DNA of 64,000 nucleotides from Spinacia oleracea. Taxonomy: Eukaryota; Streptophyta; Magnoliopsida; Caryophyllales; Amaranthaceae. The translations under genes and the position numbers were made by a program. Location of the stretch: contig NC_079492.1 in assembly GCF_020520425.1 (NCBI RefSeq), positions 116,285,157-116,349,156 on the forward strand, in the 5' to 3' direction. This document shows, one piece after another, positions 21,216-33,554 of the stretch. Numbering within the stretch: position 1 is the first letter of the stretch; the number at the start of each line of letters is the position of its first letter. The notes under the pieces are model-generated. The model made no database searches. It saw only the letters and a list, made by a program, of their open reading frames with translations, and was not told where the DNA came from.

Positions 21216-22162
21216 CTTAAACGCAGTTCCCGCTCTGACGCCACGACGCCACTCATCCGGAGTCTCTTTTCTACCTTCCAACCAGTGGGTAACTGAATTT
21301 CATTTTCTTTCACATGCTAAATATAGGACACCAGTCAATTAGTCAAAAAAATACAGTGCAAAAGTTTTGCACACATGAAATTGACGGTCATCAAACTCAC
21401 ATGTGTTTCTATCTCTCCTGATCTCTTCTCAGCAAGCTCAGCAATGTGTCGAAGCACCTCAGGTTTTGAATATAATTTTTTACGAGTTTTAGAATTGATG
21501 TAGACCTATAAATCAGGCAATAACATTAAAATCTGAGCAAGTGTAGTAGATCAACATTTACAGATACAAAGAAATGATTCGTCTCCATCTTCAAACTATT
21601 AATACTCCATCATACATAATATTATAGTAACAGTAACATATTATACCATAAAATCAACCAAGCAAAGCTATTGTGTCCTTACAAACAGCGAGAAAATATG
21701 AAACCAAGAGGCAATATTAGTGATAGGGTGGCAATGATTTCCATACTTAAGAACTACAGAAAGGATTTGAGGAAATATACATTTGTCTCAATTGGAGCTT
21801 TGTTATCTCGTCTTTCAGACTATCAATCTCCTTCAAATCTTCTCCCTGCAAATAAAAAAGAGACCCTTAGAAAAAGAGCATAGTTCGATAAGTGAGGCGT
21901 GTTATACAAAGTAATCAAAGAACTGTCTAGTAGGCCATAATCAACAGAATTCATGCCTAACATTAACCAGATACTTAAAAAAAGGATCTAAATTATACAA
22001 TTATGTAACAGGGAGACATTTTTGTAATCATCAATCAAGTATGAAAATCTAAAAACAGAATTTGAGTTTAGACCCTTGTACCTCAATCACGAGCGTTGTT
22101 TTTCCAGTTGTGACATCAGAAGTTTCCTGAGCATTCTTGTACCTCGGAAGAGTTCTTTCATG
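21216..22162 (-). pseudogene. Exon-like captured gene pieces inside the CACTA element (possible methyl-CpG-binding-domain relative)
   Basis: Four segments on the minus strand have plausible AG and GT borders: 22162-22082 (HERTLPRYKNAQET...), 21845-21781 (GEDLKEIDSLKDEITKLQ, coiled-coil-like), 21505-21401 (VYINSKTRKKLYSKPEVLRH) and 21316-21216 (ENEIQLPTGWKVEKRLRMSG). The last two recall the end and the beginning of MBD-type domains (SKPEV and GWKVEKRLR), which would fit a junction between two tandem MBDs. The phase does not carry from the second to the third segment, so the gene is decayed or an exon is missing. The family assignment is weak. Confidence 0.35.
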
Positions 22163-25100
22163 CTGCGCGTAATTAATTAAAACACTTAAGCACATAGTGA
22201 ATCAAAGAACATTAATAATTAGTTTATTATATCAAAGGAACAACACATTCGGCATCAGTGATGTTGCTGTGAATTTTCCGGAGAGCTAAAATAATTTGTT
22301 ACAAATTAACAATAGAATAAATGCTAAATATGCTAATATACATATATTCTATCATTAACGTTGGACCTCCCGTCAAAAAAAAAAACCTTGGACCTAAAAG
22401 CATAACTAGCTACATACATAAGCTATCAAGTACCAACGCGCAACTCATATATAATTATATAAACCACTATTCTTTCTCATGACCCAAATAGGACTTCAAT
22501 GCTAACAACTAAAATGTATTGAGATCATTGAAAACAATTCGCCCCTTCTCTTTTCATCAAACAAACTAAAGCACAAACACATGCACAAACGAAACAAATG
22601 CACCATTACGCTGCCAAACAACCCATGGGAAATTAACTTGCAATACAGGGAAATTATCTCAATAATTCAAACACTACAAATTAATACAATTCTATTTAAT
22701 TTAATTTACAAAATACAAAAACATAAACAAGATTGAACAATATAAATTGATTAATTGAAAAAAGAAGAGTTAAGAGGACAATACCATGAGAATATGAAGA
22801 TGATGACAAACTCCGGGACCGACAATAGAGACCAGCGACACTAACAGTACCGGAGGGAGGCGGCAGCGACCACCGGAAACAGTAGTGCAGCACGAGCAGC
22901 AGCTAGAAGGAAAATAGGGAACAAGACTAATTAGTGTCGTTGGAATTGAAATGCAAATTCTTTGTTTCAATTTTGGCATTTGCAAATTGCAATCATATCA
23001 AACCATTATAAACAAATAATAATTAAACAGCAAATTAATCAGAGCATTCACTTTCACATTTCAATATTATCTATTCAATGAAATTAAACCAAAATCAAAC
23101 AATATCCCTCTTGTAAAAGCAATCAATTACAACAAAATTGCTCAAACATGAAACTCGAACAAAATAAAATTTCTTTCTAATTGTTTCAAACAAAAGTAAT
23201 TGCAAAATCGGGATAAGAGCGAGAGAGAAAAATTACCAACTCTAGCAGATCTTCAGGATTGGAGGGATGAATAGCTTATCAAATTGTCTGAAATCCTATT
23301 GCTGAAACCGATAAAATATGTAAGCGATTTGAACTAATCATTAAGAAACACCGGCAAATATGCAAGAAATTTGAACTAATTTTCAAGCAATTCGATCAAA
23401 TCAACAACTCAAACTAAATCGAATTTCGATAACAGTTAACCTAATAGTGCATATTGAAACAAATTCGCCAATTTAGAAGTAAAAATATAACATATTAATG
23501 TTTAATCGAAGAACAAATTTGCCACATACTATACGAATCAAAGTATGAATCACGAAATTCGAGCCAGAAAAACGATAAACATCCACCAATTGTAGAATAA
23601 TTGCCTTCGACCTAATTAATTTTAGGGAAAAAATAAGAGATTCATACCGTCAAAGAGATTTTAGAACACATCAATTTCTAGGGTTCTAAAAAATTTGCAG
23701 AGAAAAACTACTTTTTTGAATCTGGAGTCAGAAGAGAATGGAAAATCAAGTTTGATCAGAATCAAATCGCTTAAAAAGGAAGATGAAGGATTAAAAGAAA
23801 CTGGGGAGGAGAAGATAGCATCCCTCATTATCTGTACAGGGGAGTGCAAATACAGCAATTCATTAATTTCGCCCCCTTTTTTAGTATTATTAAAGGGCGC
23901 CCAACTAATTTCGCCCTCCAAATGATGCGGAATACCAAAGAAGGCAATAAAATAAGGTCGCCCTATTTGTTCCTATCAACAAAGACAATAAATTTCGCCC
24001 TGTTTGATTCATTTTATTGGGACGATTTTACTATTGCCTTCCTTTTTACAAAAAAATTGCCCTCTTTGCTTCTGATTCTTGTAGTGTATAAGCTGAACCT
24101 AGTTGGGTCCTAATCAGTAGGCGTACGGTATATAATAATCCTTCAGTTCCACCTCCCCTTACCCAAAAAGTTGAATACTACCCAAACATTATATTGTTGG
24201 TTAATGTCATAAACAAGATACAAACATACAAGTATCGTGTAACTTAAGCTTATACTTCGTATTAAAATGGATATGAAACTAGATAAGCAGCAACCTGTTC
24301 TTGGCATATGGCATAACTCCTTGTGTCAAACAGATCATACCTAGCTAGCACTTAACGACAGGGACATGAATAAGAAACAATTAAGCAGCAACCTTAATCC
24401 ATAGACACAAGTACTAGTATTAGTAGTAGTATTAGTATTAGTATTAGATGTAAATTTCTTCCCCTTTCAGCTAGCTGCTCCTGAAATTTACAACAACAAC
24501 TTACTATATGTAAGTGGCCATATTCATTCCCCTGTATCCCTGTAACCCATTACCCATGTGCTTTAGCAGATAACATTATTTACTTATATCATACCTTAAA
24601 ACTGACAAACAAGGCCTTCCTACCAACAATATATTAAGGGGGCGTGAATACCAAACTCCACTAGCCGTGACCAATTCCTCAATTGTTTTATATCATTGAC
24701 CTTTTGCAGACAAACTGAATTAACAACCATACTTGTTTTACACCAATCAGAATCGTTGTTAATTCAGATTTCAAGTTTTCCTTGTTAACTCAAGACAATA
24801 GGATTCTTTGGATATTCTTCAAACTCCAAAAACTACATGCAGAGGTGGTGACAAAGAAGCAATTAATGGAGAGGTGTAGATATTATGACAATTCACAAAA
24901 CTAAAAAGATGAGGACTTCTAATTCTTAAATACTGAAACCCAAACGTAATAACTGAATTTCTTGTGTGCACCTTGAGTTTAACAGGATGTGAGGCTCTCT
25001 CAAGCAAAGTATCTTCTTAAAGTACTTCAATTCTCAAATTATCTACCACGTTCTTTCAGCTTATATATTTTTTTTGACAACCCGTTCAGCTTATATTGAT

Positions 25101-25924
25101 ATGCCCTTATAATCACAAAATTAGATTATCCAGCAATAAATATTATATACCCAAAAAAAATTATAACTCCAATTCTCAAATTATCTTATCACTACTGAAT
25201 TCGAAATATAGAGTAACAATTGAAGGATTACGAAAAATGCAGTTTCAGCATTTGTAATCAATGAAACTATAAAAAAAAAAAGGATCAGACATCAAATACC
25301 ATATTCTTTCACATGGAAAAATAAATCACCCATGAATTTTATTTGATTCCCAAATATCAAAACCCTATATTCCATCAAAACTTAAATTCGATTCAATTTT
25401 TAACCCCCTATATTTGATTCAATTTGTAACCCCCTATATTCGATTCAATTTTTACCCAGAAAGTCAATTTAAACCAAGATTTAATCACCAACAAAACCCA
25501 GAAAAAACAATTTAATGGGTTCCAAATTGAAATTGAAATTAGTTGTGAACTGACCTGACCATCATGAAACTGTGATCTAAGACTGGAATAGACCGCTCGG
25601 TCATGGGAGAATCGGGAATCTTCGAAAGCTTGCTGAACTATGAAAACCATCAAATAGATTTTCTCGTATATGAATCATGATAATAGTGACAAACTAAATT
25701 AAGAAAATTTCAAGGAGATGAAAAGAAAGAGGAAAATTGATTGTAAGGACTTACAAATGTAGATCTCGAACTTTCAAAGTGATAGAGAAAGAGGAGAGAA
25801 GTATTAGTTTAGGGTTTAGAAGACGAGGACTTTGAGTGGAGGCGGTTCTCAGTTCTCACACAAAAAAAAACACGCGGGCTTCTAAATATGACCACGTGCT
25901 GGGCATGTGTCTATTTAGTTGTAT
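22163..25924. other. Interior of the CACTA-like element without a recognised gene
   Basis: The DNA is AT-rich with only short ORFs (60-90 aa). Around 25780-25860 on the minus strand there is a GA/CT-rich leader-like stretch, then a GT site near 25750, which could be a 5' UTR exon of the captured gene. A 20-bp near-direct repeat around CCCTATATTCGATTCAATTT occurs at about 25405-25450. Nothing else can be supported. Confidence 0.4.
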
Positions 25925-26045
25925 CTCGACGCTAATAGTAGACGGGAAATAGGAAGGCGCATAAAACCGTCGACAAAACACGCAAATCATAATTTGATAC
26001 TGACAGTACACCTTCAGCGTCGAGGACTTGGGGTCGAGAAATGAT
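25925..26045. repeat. Right subterminal repeats of the CACTA-like element
   Basis: CTCGACGC, CCGTCGAC and GCGTCGAGGAC, with a final GTCGAG, mirror the left subterminal zone. Confidence 0.65.
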
Positions 26046-26104
26046 GTATTTTGTAGTAGTGATACTTAAGAATGTCATGTGACATAACTAAATTTTTATA
26101 TGAC

Positions 26105-26247
<143 letters not shown>

Positions 26248-26384
26248 TTTTCATGTTTTAATGCTATAATTGTCATTACTTTTTTCAAAATTGTCCAAAG
26301 AAATTAAAATGTCATGTGAAAATTTAGTTGTGTTAAGACTTATGTTAACATTTATTTATAAATTAATGTGAATAAATAAACCAC

Positions 26385-26480
26385 AATTGGTGGTTGGTTA
26401 AGATGGTAATGAAACTTATCTTCTACACATGAGGTATTGTGTTCGAATCTTATTGCATTAGTTTTGGTTGTCTATGACAT
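26385..26480 (+). mobile_element. Possible tRNA-derived SINE-like fragment
   Basis: TGGTTAAGATGG resembles a polymerase III A box, and TGTTCGAATCTT about 45 nt later resembles a B box. The spacing fits a tRNA-like promoter. No poly(A) tail or TSD was found, so this may be chance. Confidence 0.3.
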
Positions 26481-26540
26481 GGCATAACACTTAGTGAGTG
26501 GATGATGTGGCGTAAATGGGAGAGTACTATGTGGCAGATA

Positions 26541-26866
26541 TACATTTTCCACAACGCCTTTTAAGCGTTGCATTAGGTCCAAATGAGTACAATTGTACCA
26601 ACCGTTGCATTAAGGTAAGATCTGTTGCAATATATATCTCGTTTAACAGTTAAAACACTACCGTTGCATCAGATACACAACTAATGCAACGGTTAATCTG
26701 AATAGTGGCACGCCGTTGCATCAGGTACTAATGACCGTTGCATTAGACCTTATGCAATGCGAGCGGATGCAACGGTATGGAGCCGTTGCATTAGGTCTAA
26801 TGCAATGGTTTTGGGGGCCTATTGCAACGGAAATTGCCATTTCATTTGCTCGTTAATGTAGTAGTG
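26541..26866. mobile_element. Right end of a second CACTA element with GTTGCATTAG subterminal repeats
   Basis: It ends TGTAGTAGTG, the reverse complement of CACTACTACA, at 26866, followed by TTG. The preceding 300 bp contain about ten copies of CCGTTGCATTAG or TGCAACGG in both orientations. This repeat family differs from that of the element at 19622-26061. The left end is not in the window. It would lie left of position 1 if the nested gypsy pair and the first CACTA element sit inside this one. Confidence 0.65.
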
Positions 26867-28170
26867 TTGAAAGATAGTCTAGATGGCGTCAAAGCCTTTT
26901 GGCACCATTCCTTGGGCTCATTTTTGCGGAGCTTGCAAAATACGGGTTCACAAACCATTGTGAGCGTGGAGATGAAGTTGCTAATGCACTGCAGCCTGCC
27001 CAAAACCCCTCGAATTTCTTTCTCATTCATGGGTGGCATCATATCCAAGGTAGCCATGATTTTGGAAGGGTTGGTCTCAATGCCTCGAGAACTAATGATG
27101 TACCTTTGAATGCACATTTATGTGGATTGAATCACATGTTGAATTGTCTGAGCCAGTCGAACAATTTTCGAAGTACAGTTGTATGTCCTTTGCGATCTCT
27201 ATATTTGACGATCATGTCGTCGACATACATACACTTCTATTTCTTTAATTGATCATGTCACTCATTATGGTGGTGGTTGTTCTCTGATATGTAGCCCAAA
27301 GGCTCTTTAGGCCGAACAACAAAATTGTGTAGCAATATGTCCCACATTGAGCGATGAAGGTCGTTTTCTCCATGGTGTCCTTAGCCATGTGTATTTGATT
27401 GTAGCCTGTACACCCTTACATGAATGAGAGTAAGACGTGATTCGCAGTGTTGTCCATGGTTGTTAAACTCCCGATTCGGATCTTACAATTCTACGACTCT
27501 ACGATCCTAAAACACGCAATCGGTCCGGATCTTATGTAGGATCTTAATGTGTGTAGGATCTTACTATCCTACCTCGATAAAAATTTTGAGTGGTAGGATC
27601 TTAACACGATCCTGCGATCCAACGATTCGATTCAACATACAATATTTCAAGATATAAATCATTTTTATTACTAAATAGTTCATAATCACATATCATTAGA
27701 AAAGTAAGGATTAGTTATAAAAAAAGTATCATTTTTAGTAAAAAGTAAGGAAATTCATATAATTTTATCAATTAAGATTTTAAGTTGATCATAACTAAAA
27801 TCTTAATTTCAACAAACTTGTACACATCTTATTACTTGCACTTGAATCTACACAAGTATTAATCTTATGTGAGCAAAAAGATGATCATTAAGTATTAAGA
27901 TTACTTGAATACATGATTTTACATTTCATTTTAATAATATAATTTTTTTTTTTATGGTTTAGTAGGATCTTACGATCCTATGATCCGATTCTACCGATCC
28001 GATCCTACCCCACTTCACCGATCCAAGGTAAGATCCCGATCCTGACAACCTTGGTGTTGTCGACTAGAATATCGATGTGTGAAAGTGGAAAATCGTCTTT
28101 TGGACTAGCCCTATTAAGATCTTTGTAGTCAACGCACATTCGCACTTTATTGTCTTTCCATGAGTTTTGT
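26867..28170 (-). pseudogene. Ty3/gypsy reverse transcriptase fragment, interrupted by an hAT MITE
   Basis: On the minus strand, read from 28170 leftward, come the RT landmarks. First HIDILVDNT (28085-28061 plus the resumption at 27454), then GCTGYNQI and EKTTFIA, then the FGL motif (about 27300), then the catalytic box YVDDMIV (about 27220), and finally the RT-RNase H connection (LGRLQCISNFISTL at about 26970). Several frameshifts and stops are present. The fragment ends at the second CACTA terminus on the left and is fused to copia sequence on the right. It differs in type from the Tat-like pair, which shows no RT here. Confidence 0.85.
27455..28053. mobile_element. Non-autonomous hAT-type element (MITE), 599 bp
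   Basis: An exact 8-bp duplication GTGTTGTC flanks it (27447-27454 and 28054-28061); 8 bp is the hAT signature. The terminal inverted repeats are imperfect: CATGGTTGTTAAACTCCCGA on the left and CCAAGGTTGTCAGGATCGGG on the right strand. The ends are rich in GATCCTA/TAGGATC motifs in both orientations. Removing the element and one TSD copy restores a continuous RT frame around HIDILVDNT. No ORF. Confidence 0.85.
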
Positions 28171-29530
28171 GTTTATATGGCCTTAATCGACAATGCCACA
28201 GACATGTGAGATCCGAATCACCAGGTTTAGCCTTTTTGGTATTAATGTTATAGATTTGTTTGTTTGTATCTAGCACATATAGGTCATTTTCTTGTTGTGA
28301 TGAACTATAAAACATTCCATTCAAATAAATTGAACAAATATTGTCTTTAAATTGAAAACTAAAATATTTAAAATCCAAACTTGAAGCGGAAATGATGTTT
28401 CTGGTGATACTAGGAACATGGTAACAGTTTTATACTTCCAAAACAAAACAACTTGGCAAAGATATAAAATAAGATCCTACGGCTAATGCAGGAATCCGTG
28501 TTCCATTTCCCACGTGTGGATCCATCTCGCCTTTATCAAGCTTTCTACTCCTCCTTAGTCCAGGTGAATTAGAACATAACTGTGAGCCACAACCAGTATT
28601 TAATACCCAAGAAGTAGAATTAGCAAGATTACAATGTATAACATACATACCTGAAGGAGAAGCAACGTTCCCGTTCTTCTCATCTTCCTTTCTCTTCAAG
28701 CAATATATCCCTCTTCCAATGCCCGTCGTCTTGTAATAGAAGAATTCAGAGTCGCCGGGAGAACCACCTTCTTCTATTTACCAGAATTGGTTTCGTTGAG
28801 CTTAGGTGTGGGAGTAGCCTTGCCCTTACCCTTCTTGCCCTTTCCCTTGCCAGATTTCTTGAAGTCTTTTCCCTTACGCACCATAAGAATGTCTTGCTAG
28901 CTTATTCTCTTTCTTAAGCGTATTTTCAGCGGTTTTTAGCATACCGTGAAGCTCAATAAGAGTTTTCTCTATACTGTTCATGTTGTAATTCAACTTGAAC
29001 TGATCATATCCACTATGAAGTGAATGGAGAACGATGTCAATGGCCATCTCATTAGAGACATCAAATGTTGAGCCTTCATGTTCTCAAAAAATCCAATCAT
29101 CTTAAGAACATGCGTGCTCACTTGTTCTCCTCTCTTGAGCTTTGTCTCAAGGATCGACCTCTGAGTTTCAAATCTCCCGACGCTGGCCTGGTCATAAAAC
29201 ATGTTCTTCAACTCCGAGATAATTTGATAAGCATCCGAGTTGATGAACTTTTTCTGAACTTCAGGATTCATGGATGCAAGCATCGCACATTTGACATCCT
29301 TGTAAGCCTGGATCCAACGGTTAAGGGCAGCTTGAGTTACCTCCGGCCCAACGTCTACCGGTACTCTTCCTCAAGGACTTACTCCTTCTCCTCATGCATT
29401 AGAACTATTTACAAGTTCCATTGCCAATCGAGGAAGTTATTGCCATTCAACTTCTCTTTGTCGAGAATTGAACGCAAATTCAATGAGTTGTTATTGTTTG
29501 CGGTCATTGATTACTACAATTTGAAAAGAA
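28171..29530 (-). pseudogene. Ty1/copia gag, protease and gag-pre-integrase remnant
   Basis: This is a minus-strand relative of the full copia element at 42089-52552. From right to left: Gag (LRSILDKEKLNG-like start at about 29490, then NSDAYQIISELKNMF and ETKLKRGEQVS), a damaged zinc knuckle, the protease core (WVLNTGCGSQLCSN, with the catalytic D of DTG replaced by N), and the gag-pre-integrase box LWHCRL. Many frameshifts are present. It stops at about 28170 inside the gag-pre-integrase domain, where gypsy RT sequence begins. It is dead. Confidence 0.85.
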
Positions 29531-30106
29531 TTTGCAATAAATAACCATTCATAATCATTTAATAACTTTGAAATAAAAGCAATCATGCAATCATTAAAGA
29601 TATTAAATATTTCATTCATGCATAATAAAACATGGTCCATAATGAATGAAACTATTCCAAGACCCTAAAAGTCTCTATGTCTTAAGCATGCTTTGGCTTG
29701 TCTTAAGTCTTTTAAGATTCTAGGTAAGCAAAAACCAATTGCTAGTAATATCCAAACTACTCTTGGTTAATAAATTAATGCCATAATTTATTCCATTGCC
29801 ACAACATATACCAATATTGTTTGAGTTGAAACCACAATCAACGTGTTCCTTATACCTTACCATCTAGGAATACTAAAATAGCACCTCGCTTTGGCGGAAA
29901 CCTACTATCTTAGGTTCGAAGATCTTTGTAAGTGCTTGATTTGAAAGGCAATTTTAAACTCAATATTACTTGGACCTAGTTGTTTCTATGTTGGTTTGAT
30001 TATTTAGTGAACTAAATCCTTAATCAAACATACAAACAACACATTCATGCATAATATACATATACCAATATATAAAAGCATAAATAAGTTTGGTGAACTA
30101 GTATGG
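29531..30106 (-). other. Leader of the minus-strand copia remnant, part 1
   Basis: Non-coding. It corresponds in inverted orientation to about 45650-46320 of the full copia element, including the CTTTTCAAATTGTAG acceptor-like site just before gag. No gene. Confidence 0.6.
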
Positions 30107-31254
30107 GGAAAATTTGTAATTATTAATCCTACCTTTGCCCGATTTTCTTTAATTAAGCCTACCTATGCGATATTTCTAAATAATCCAACCTTTATGACCC
30201 AACTACTATTATTAAGCCTAACAAGTTACTAACCTGCTATAGGCGGTATTCACCTTTACGTGGCATATAACAATTATATTTTTATTTTTATTTTATTTTT
30301 CCCCTTATTTTCTTTAATTGCTATTTTAATTTTCGTTCCTCTCTCCTCTGCGATTTTCTGCTTCATCTCTACACTCCTCTCCATTATTTCTCTTCTACCT
30401 CTTCTCCACCATTGTCGATCCCTCATACGGTCATACCTCTCCATTCGAAGTTCATCAAAAATAATCAGCAATTGCTATGGCTGGGGTAAAGCAATTGCCT
30501 GTTGGATCTGGATCTTCTTCAAATTCAAGGTTTTTTTTTTCTAAATTTCCAACAAGACCACAATAACCAACATCCCACAACATAAAAAAAAACTATATTA
30601 TTGCAACAGCTCGGGTTTTTACGAACTGACCATCAAGGAAGCCCAAAATTCAAAATTTACCAAAAAAGGAACAAAAACGCTAAGGTTCGCAAGTTCACCT
30701 TCAATTGTACAATTTTGGAGACGAAATTTGAATGCGCGTGGATGAAGTCACCTATTTCCACAAGAAAATCGTTGATGATGTCATGAACCAGTACAATTGT
30801 GGTTGAAGCAGCAGTAATGGAGGAGAGAGGAATTGAAACACGGTACAGAGAAGAGAAGGGTTAAGGGTTTTTTGAAAAAAAAATGAAATCCTTGTTTAGG
30901 TGGCAAGTGATGATGACGTGTCCAATATTTTAGGAGGGAAACCAACTTTAGGTTGTCAACGTTTTTAACGTTGACTTTGTAGCAGGTAACCGGTCATCTA
31001 GGCTTAATAATAGTAGTTGGGTCATAAATGTTGGATTATTTAGAAATATCGCATAGGTAGGCTTAATTAAAGAAAATCGGGCAAAGGTTGGATTAATAAT
31101 TACAAAATTTCCTTGACTTTGTAGCAGGTAACCGGTCATCCAGGCTTAATAATAGTAGTTGGGTCATAAAGGTTGGATTATTTAGAAATATTGCATAGGT
31201 AGGCTTAATTAAAGAAAACCGGGCAAAGGTTGGATTAATAATTACAAATTTCCC
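30107..31254. mobile_element. Mutator-like TIR element, 1.15 kb, right TIR duplicated
   Basis: The 9-bp TSD CTAGTATGG is at 30098-30106 and 31255-31263. Long inverted termini of about 110 bp start GGAAAATTTGTAATTATTAA on the left and are mirrored at the right. The right terminal block is present twice in tandem (about 30965-31110 and 31115-31254). The interior (30270-30950) is AT-rich with short ORFs and no transposase. It sits in the leader of the copia remnant, and flanking sequence continues on both sides. Confidence 0.78.
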
Positions 31255-31263
31255 CTAGTATGG

Positions 31264-31735
<472 letters not shown>

Positions 31736-31916
31736 TTCGTTCATGTCCTCGAGTTCGATCATGTCTAGGGTCTCACGGGTTGCTCAGAGTAACACGGCTG
31801 TTGCTAACATTCGTTCTTTTCTTTTTCATCGTTTGTGTTTTGCTTTGAATAAGGGTGTCGGAGCCCAATTAGTGGCTAGGCTCCCGTCCAACTTTGTGTA
31901 ATCACTTCATTGTTAT
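31736..31916 (+). other. Short coding-like segment between two (TAA)n arrays
   Basis: One open frame ends in TAA at about 31900 with the peptide end VARLPSNFV. The downstream TGTTATTATAATAA array could be the 3' tail of a non-LTR retrotransposon or of a retrocopy. I do not recognise the protein. Confidence 0.3.

Positions 31917-31998
<82 letters not shown>
31917..31998. repeat. (TAA)n microsatellite, second array
   Basis: About 26 uninterrupted trinucleotide units. Confidence 0.95.
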
Positions 31999-33540
31999 TT
32001 TGCATCCACCCATTCGTGTCCTAAAACCAATGGCCCAAGTAAAATATACAAGTATTTACATGATTAATTAAAATCACGTTCATGTAAACGCGTCCTAAAA
32101 GTTTAATCAATTCCAAATTATTAATCCTTGGAATTATCTAATCAAAAATTAATTTAATTAAAATAAAATGTCTTTAAATAATTTCATTTAAACGTCTCCC
32201 ACTTAAACCAATATTTAATTTAGACCTTTTAATTTTAAATATTTAAACTCGCAGCCCGGCCCAAATCATAAAAAATAAAATAATGAAAAAGTCCACCGTT
32301 CCCCTTCATGCAAAAATAAGCCCAAAGTCCAAAATTGGGCCTCGGAATTTAAATCGAAGCAAAACCCGCAAAATTGTGCAACATGGGATAGGCTTACGCT
32401 CAGCCCATTGTTGCGCTTGGTGCACATCGCACCGCACAAGGACGAGAGTGCACGCCCCCATCCCCACACAGCAGCACTGCACGCACGCAACTAGACACTG
32501 CTGATGTTGCTTGCTTTGCTCGCCTAGGCCAGCGCGCACTGGTTTGCCAGCTCGCTCGCTAGGGCCGCACGTTGTTGCGCCAAGGCCTAGGGTGCAGCGC
32601 ACAAGGGGCTACGCCCAGCCCTTCGTCTTGCCGCATTCCCCTTCGTTTCGTAGCCATGGTACGTGTGACACGCACCCTCATCCAATGAATTTTAAAATTT
32701 CAATTTTAATCTACGAAAAATTATTTGCATGAAAAATATTTTTCATATTATTAACAATTCCAATCGTTTTAATTACGAAAAATAATAAAGTGGGTGATTT
32801 AATAAAATTTCAAACAATCCAATTTATGAAATTTACAAATCTAGGCTAACTAATATTCAAATTTAACGAACGAAGAACATCAACAAAACTTTGAATAACT
32901 TTGATAATCCAACCCAAGCATTTAAATCGTTCTAAACATTTAAATTTCAGATTTTTATCAAATTTGGTTTGGGTGAACGATTAAAATTAACGAATCCAAT
33001 CAAAATTTAATCCTTGAATTTTTAAATATGTAATTTAAACATGAAATCATATTCCCCTTCTCACCTAAATAAATTTTCATAATTAACCAATTAATAAAAG
33101 TAATTTTCGATCTAAAATCCATTAATCTAGGTTAAATTGGGATTAGGGTTTATCATTAAAATTTATGAATGAAAACATTACGAGAGGTTCATAATATTAT
33201 AAACAACAGTAGGAAAAAATTTCAATTAATTATAAGTTCAGTTGATCGTATAATTAATTGACAAACGTATCAAAATTAATGATTTAATTCATTAAACAAC
33301 AAAAACGCCAAAAATATCAAACTTTGGGGCCTGTTTTTGACATTCTGTTCTCTCGAGTTGATTTGAAAATGCCATTTTCAATCAGATTAGGGTCAGAAAA
33401 GTCGAAATTCCGAGACTTTACCAATTCAAAATCCTTTTCTACGATTCATCCAATTATCAAGAAAATATTCGAAAAGTCACGAAAAATTTCGACAATATCA
33501 CAAACATATAAACATGCTAAAAATTACTTAAATACATGAA
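31999..33540 (-). other. Leader of the copia remnant, PBS-proximal part
   Basis: Non-coding DNA. A GC-rich island of about 280 bp (32370-32650) lies in AT-rich DNA, equivalent in place to the GC-rich block at 44230-44880 of the full copia element. The ORFs in the island overlap in several frames and are artefacts of base composition. Confidence 0.6.
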
Positions 33541-33553
33541 GCTCATGATACCA
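33541..33553 (-). other. Primer binding site of the minus-strand copia remnant
   Basis: On the minus strand it reads TGGTATCATGAGC, one base after the LTR end. It is close to TGGTATCAGAGC, the usual copia PBS complementary to initiator tRNA-Met. Confidence 0.75.
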
Positions 33554-33554
33554 C

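Noticed and set aside
23661..23925. Overlapping ORFs of 86 and 76 aa inside the CACTA element
   Set aside because: Opposite-strand frames of the same stretch, with no domain and no splice context that I could support.
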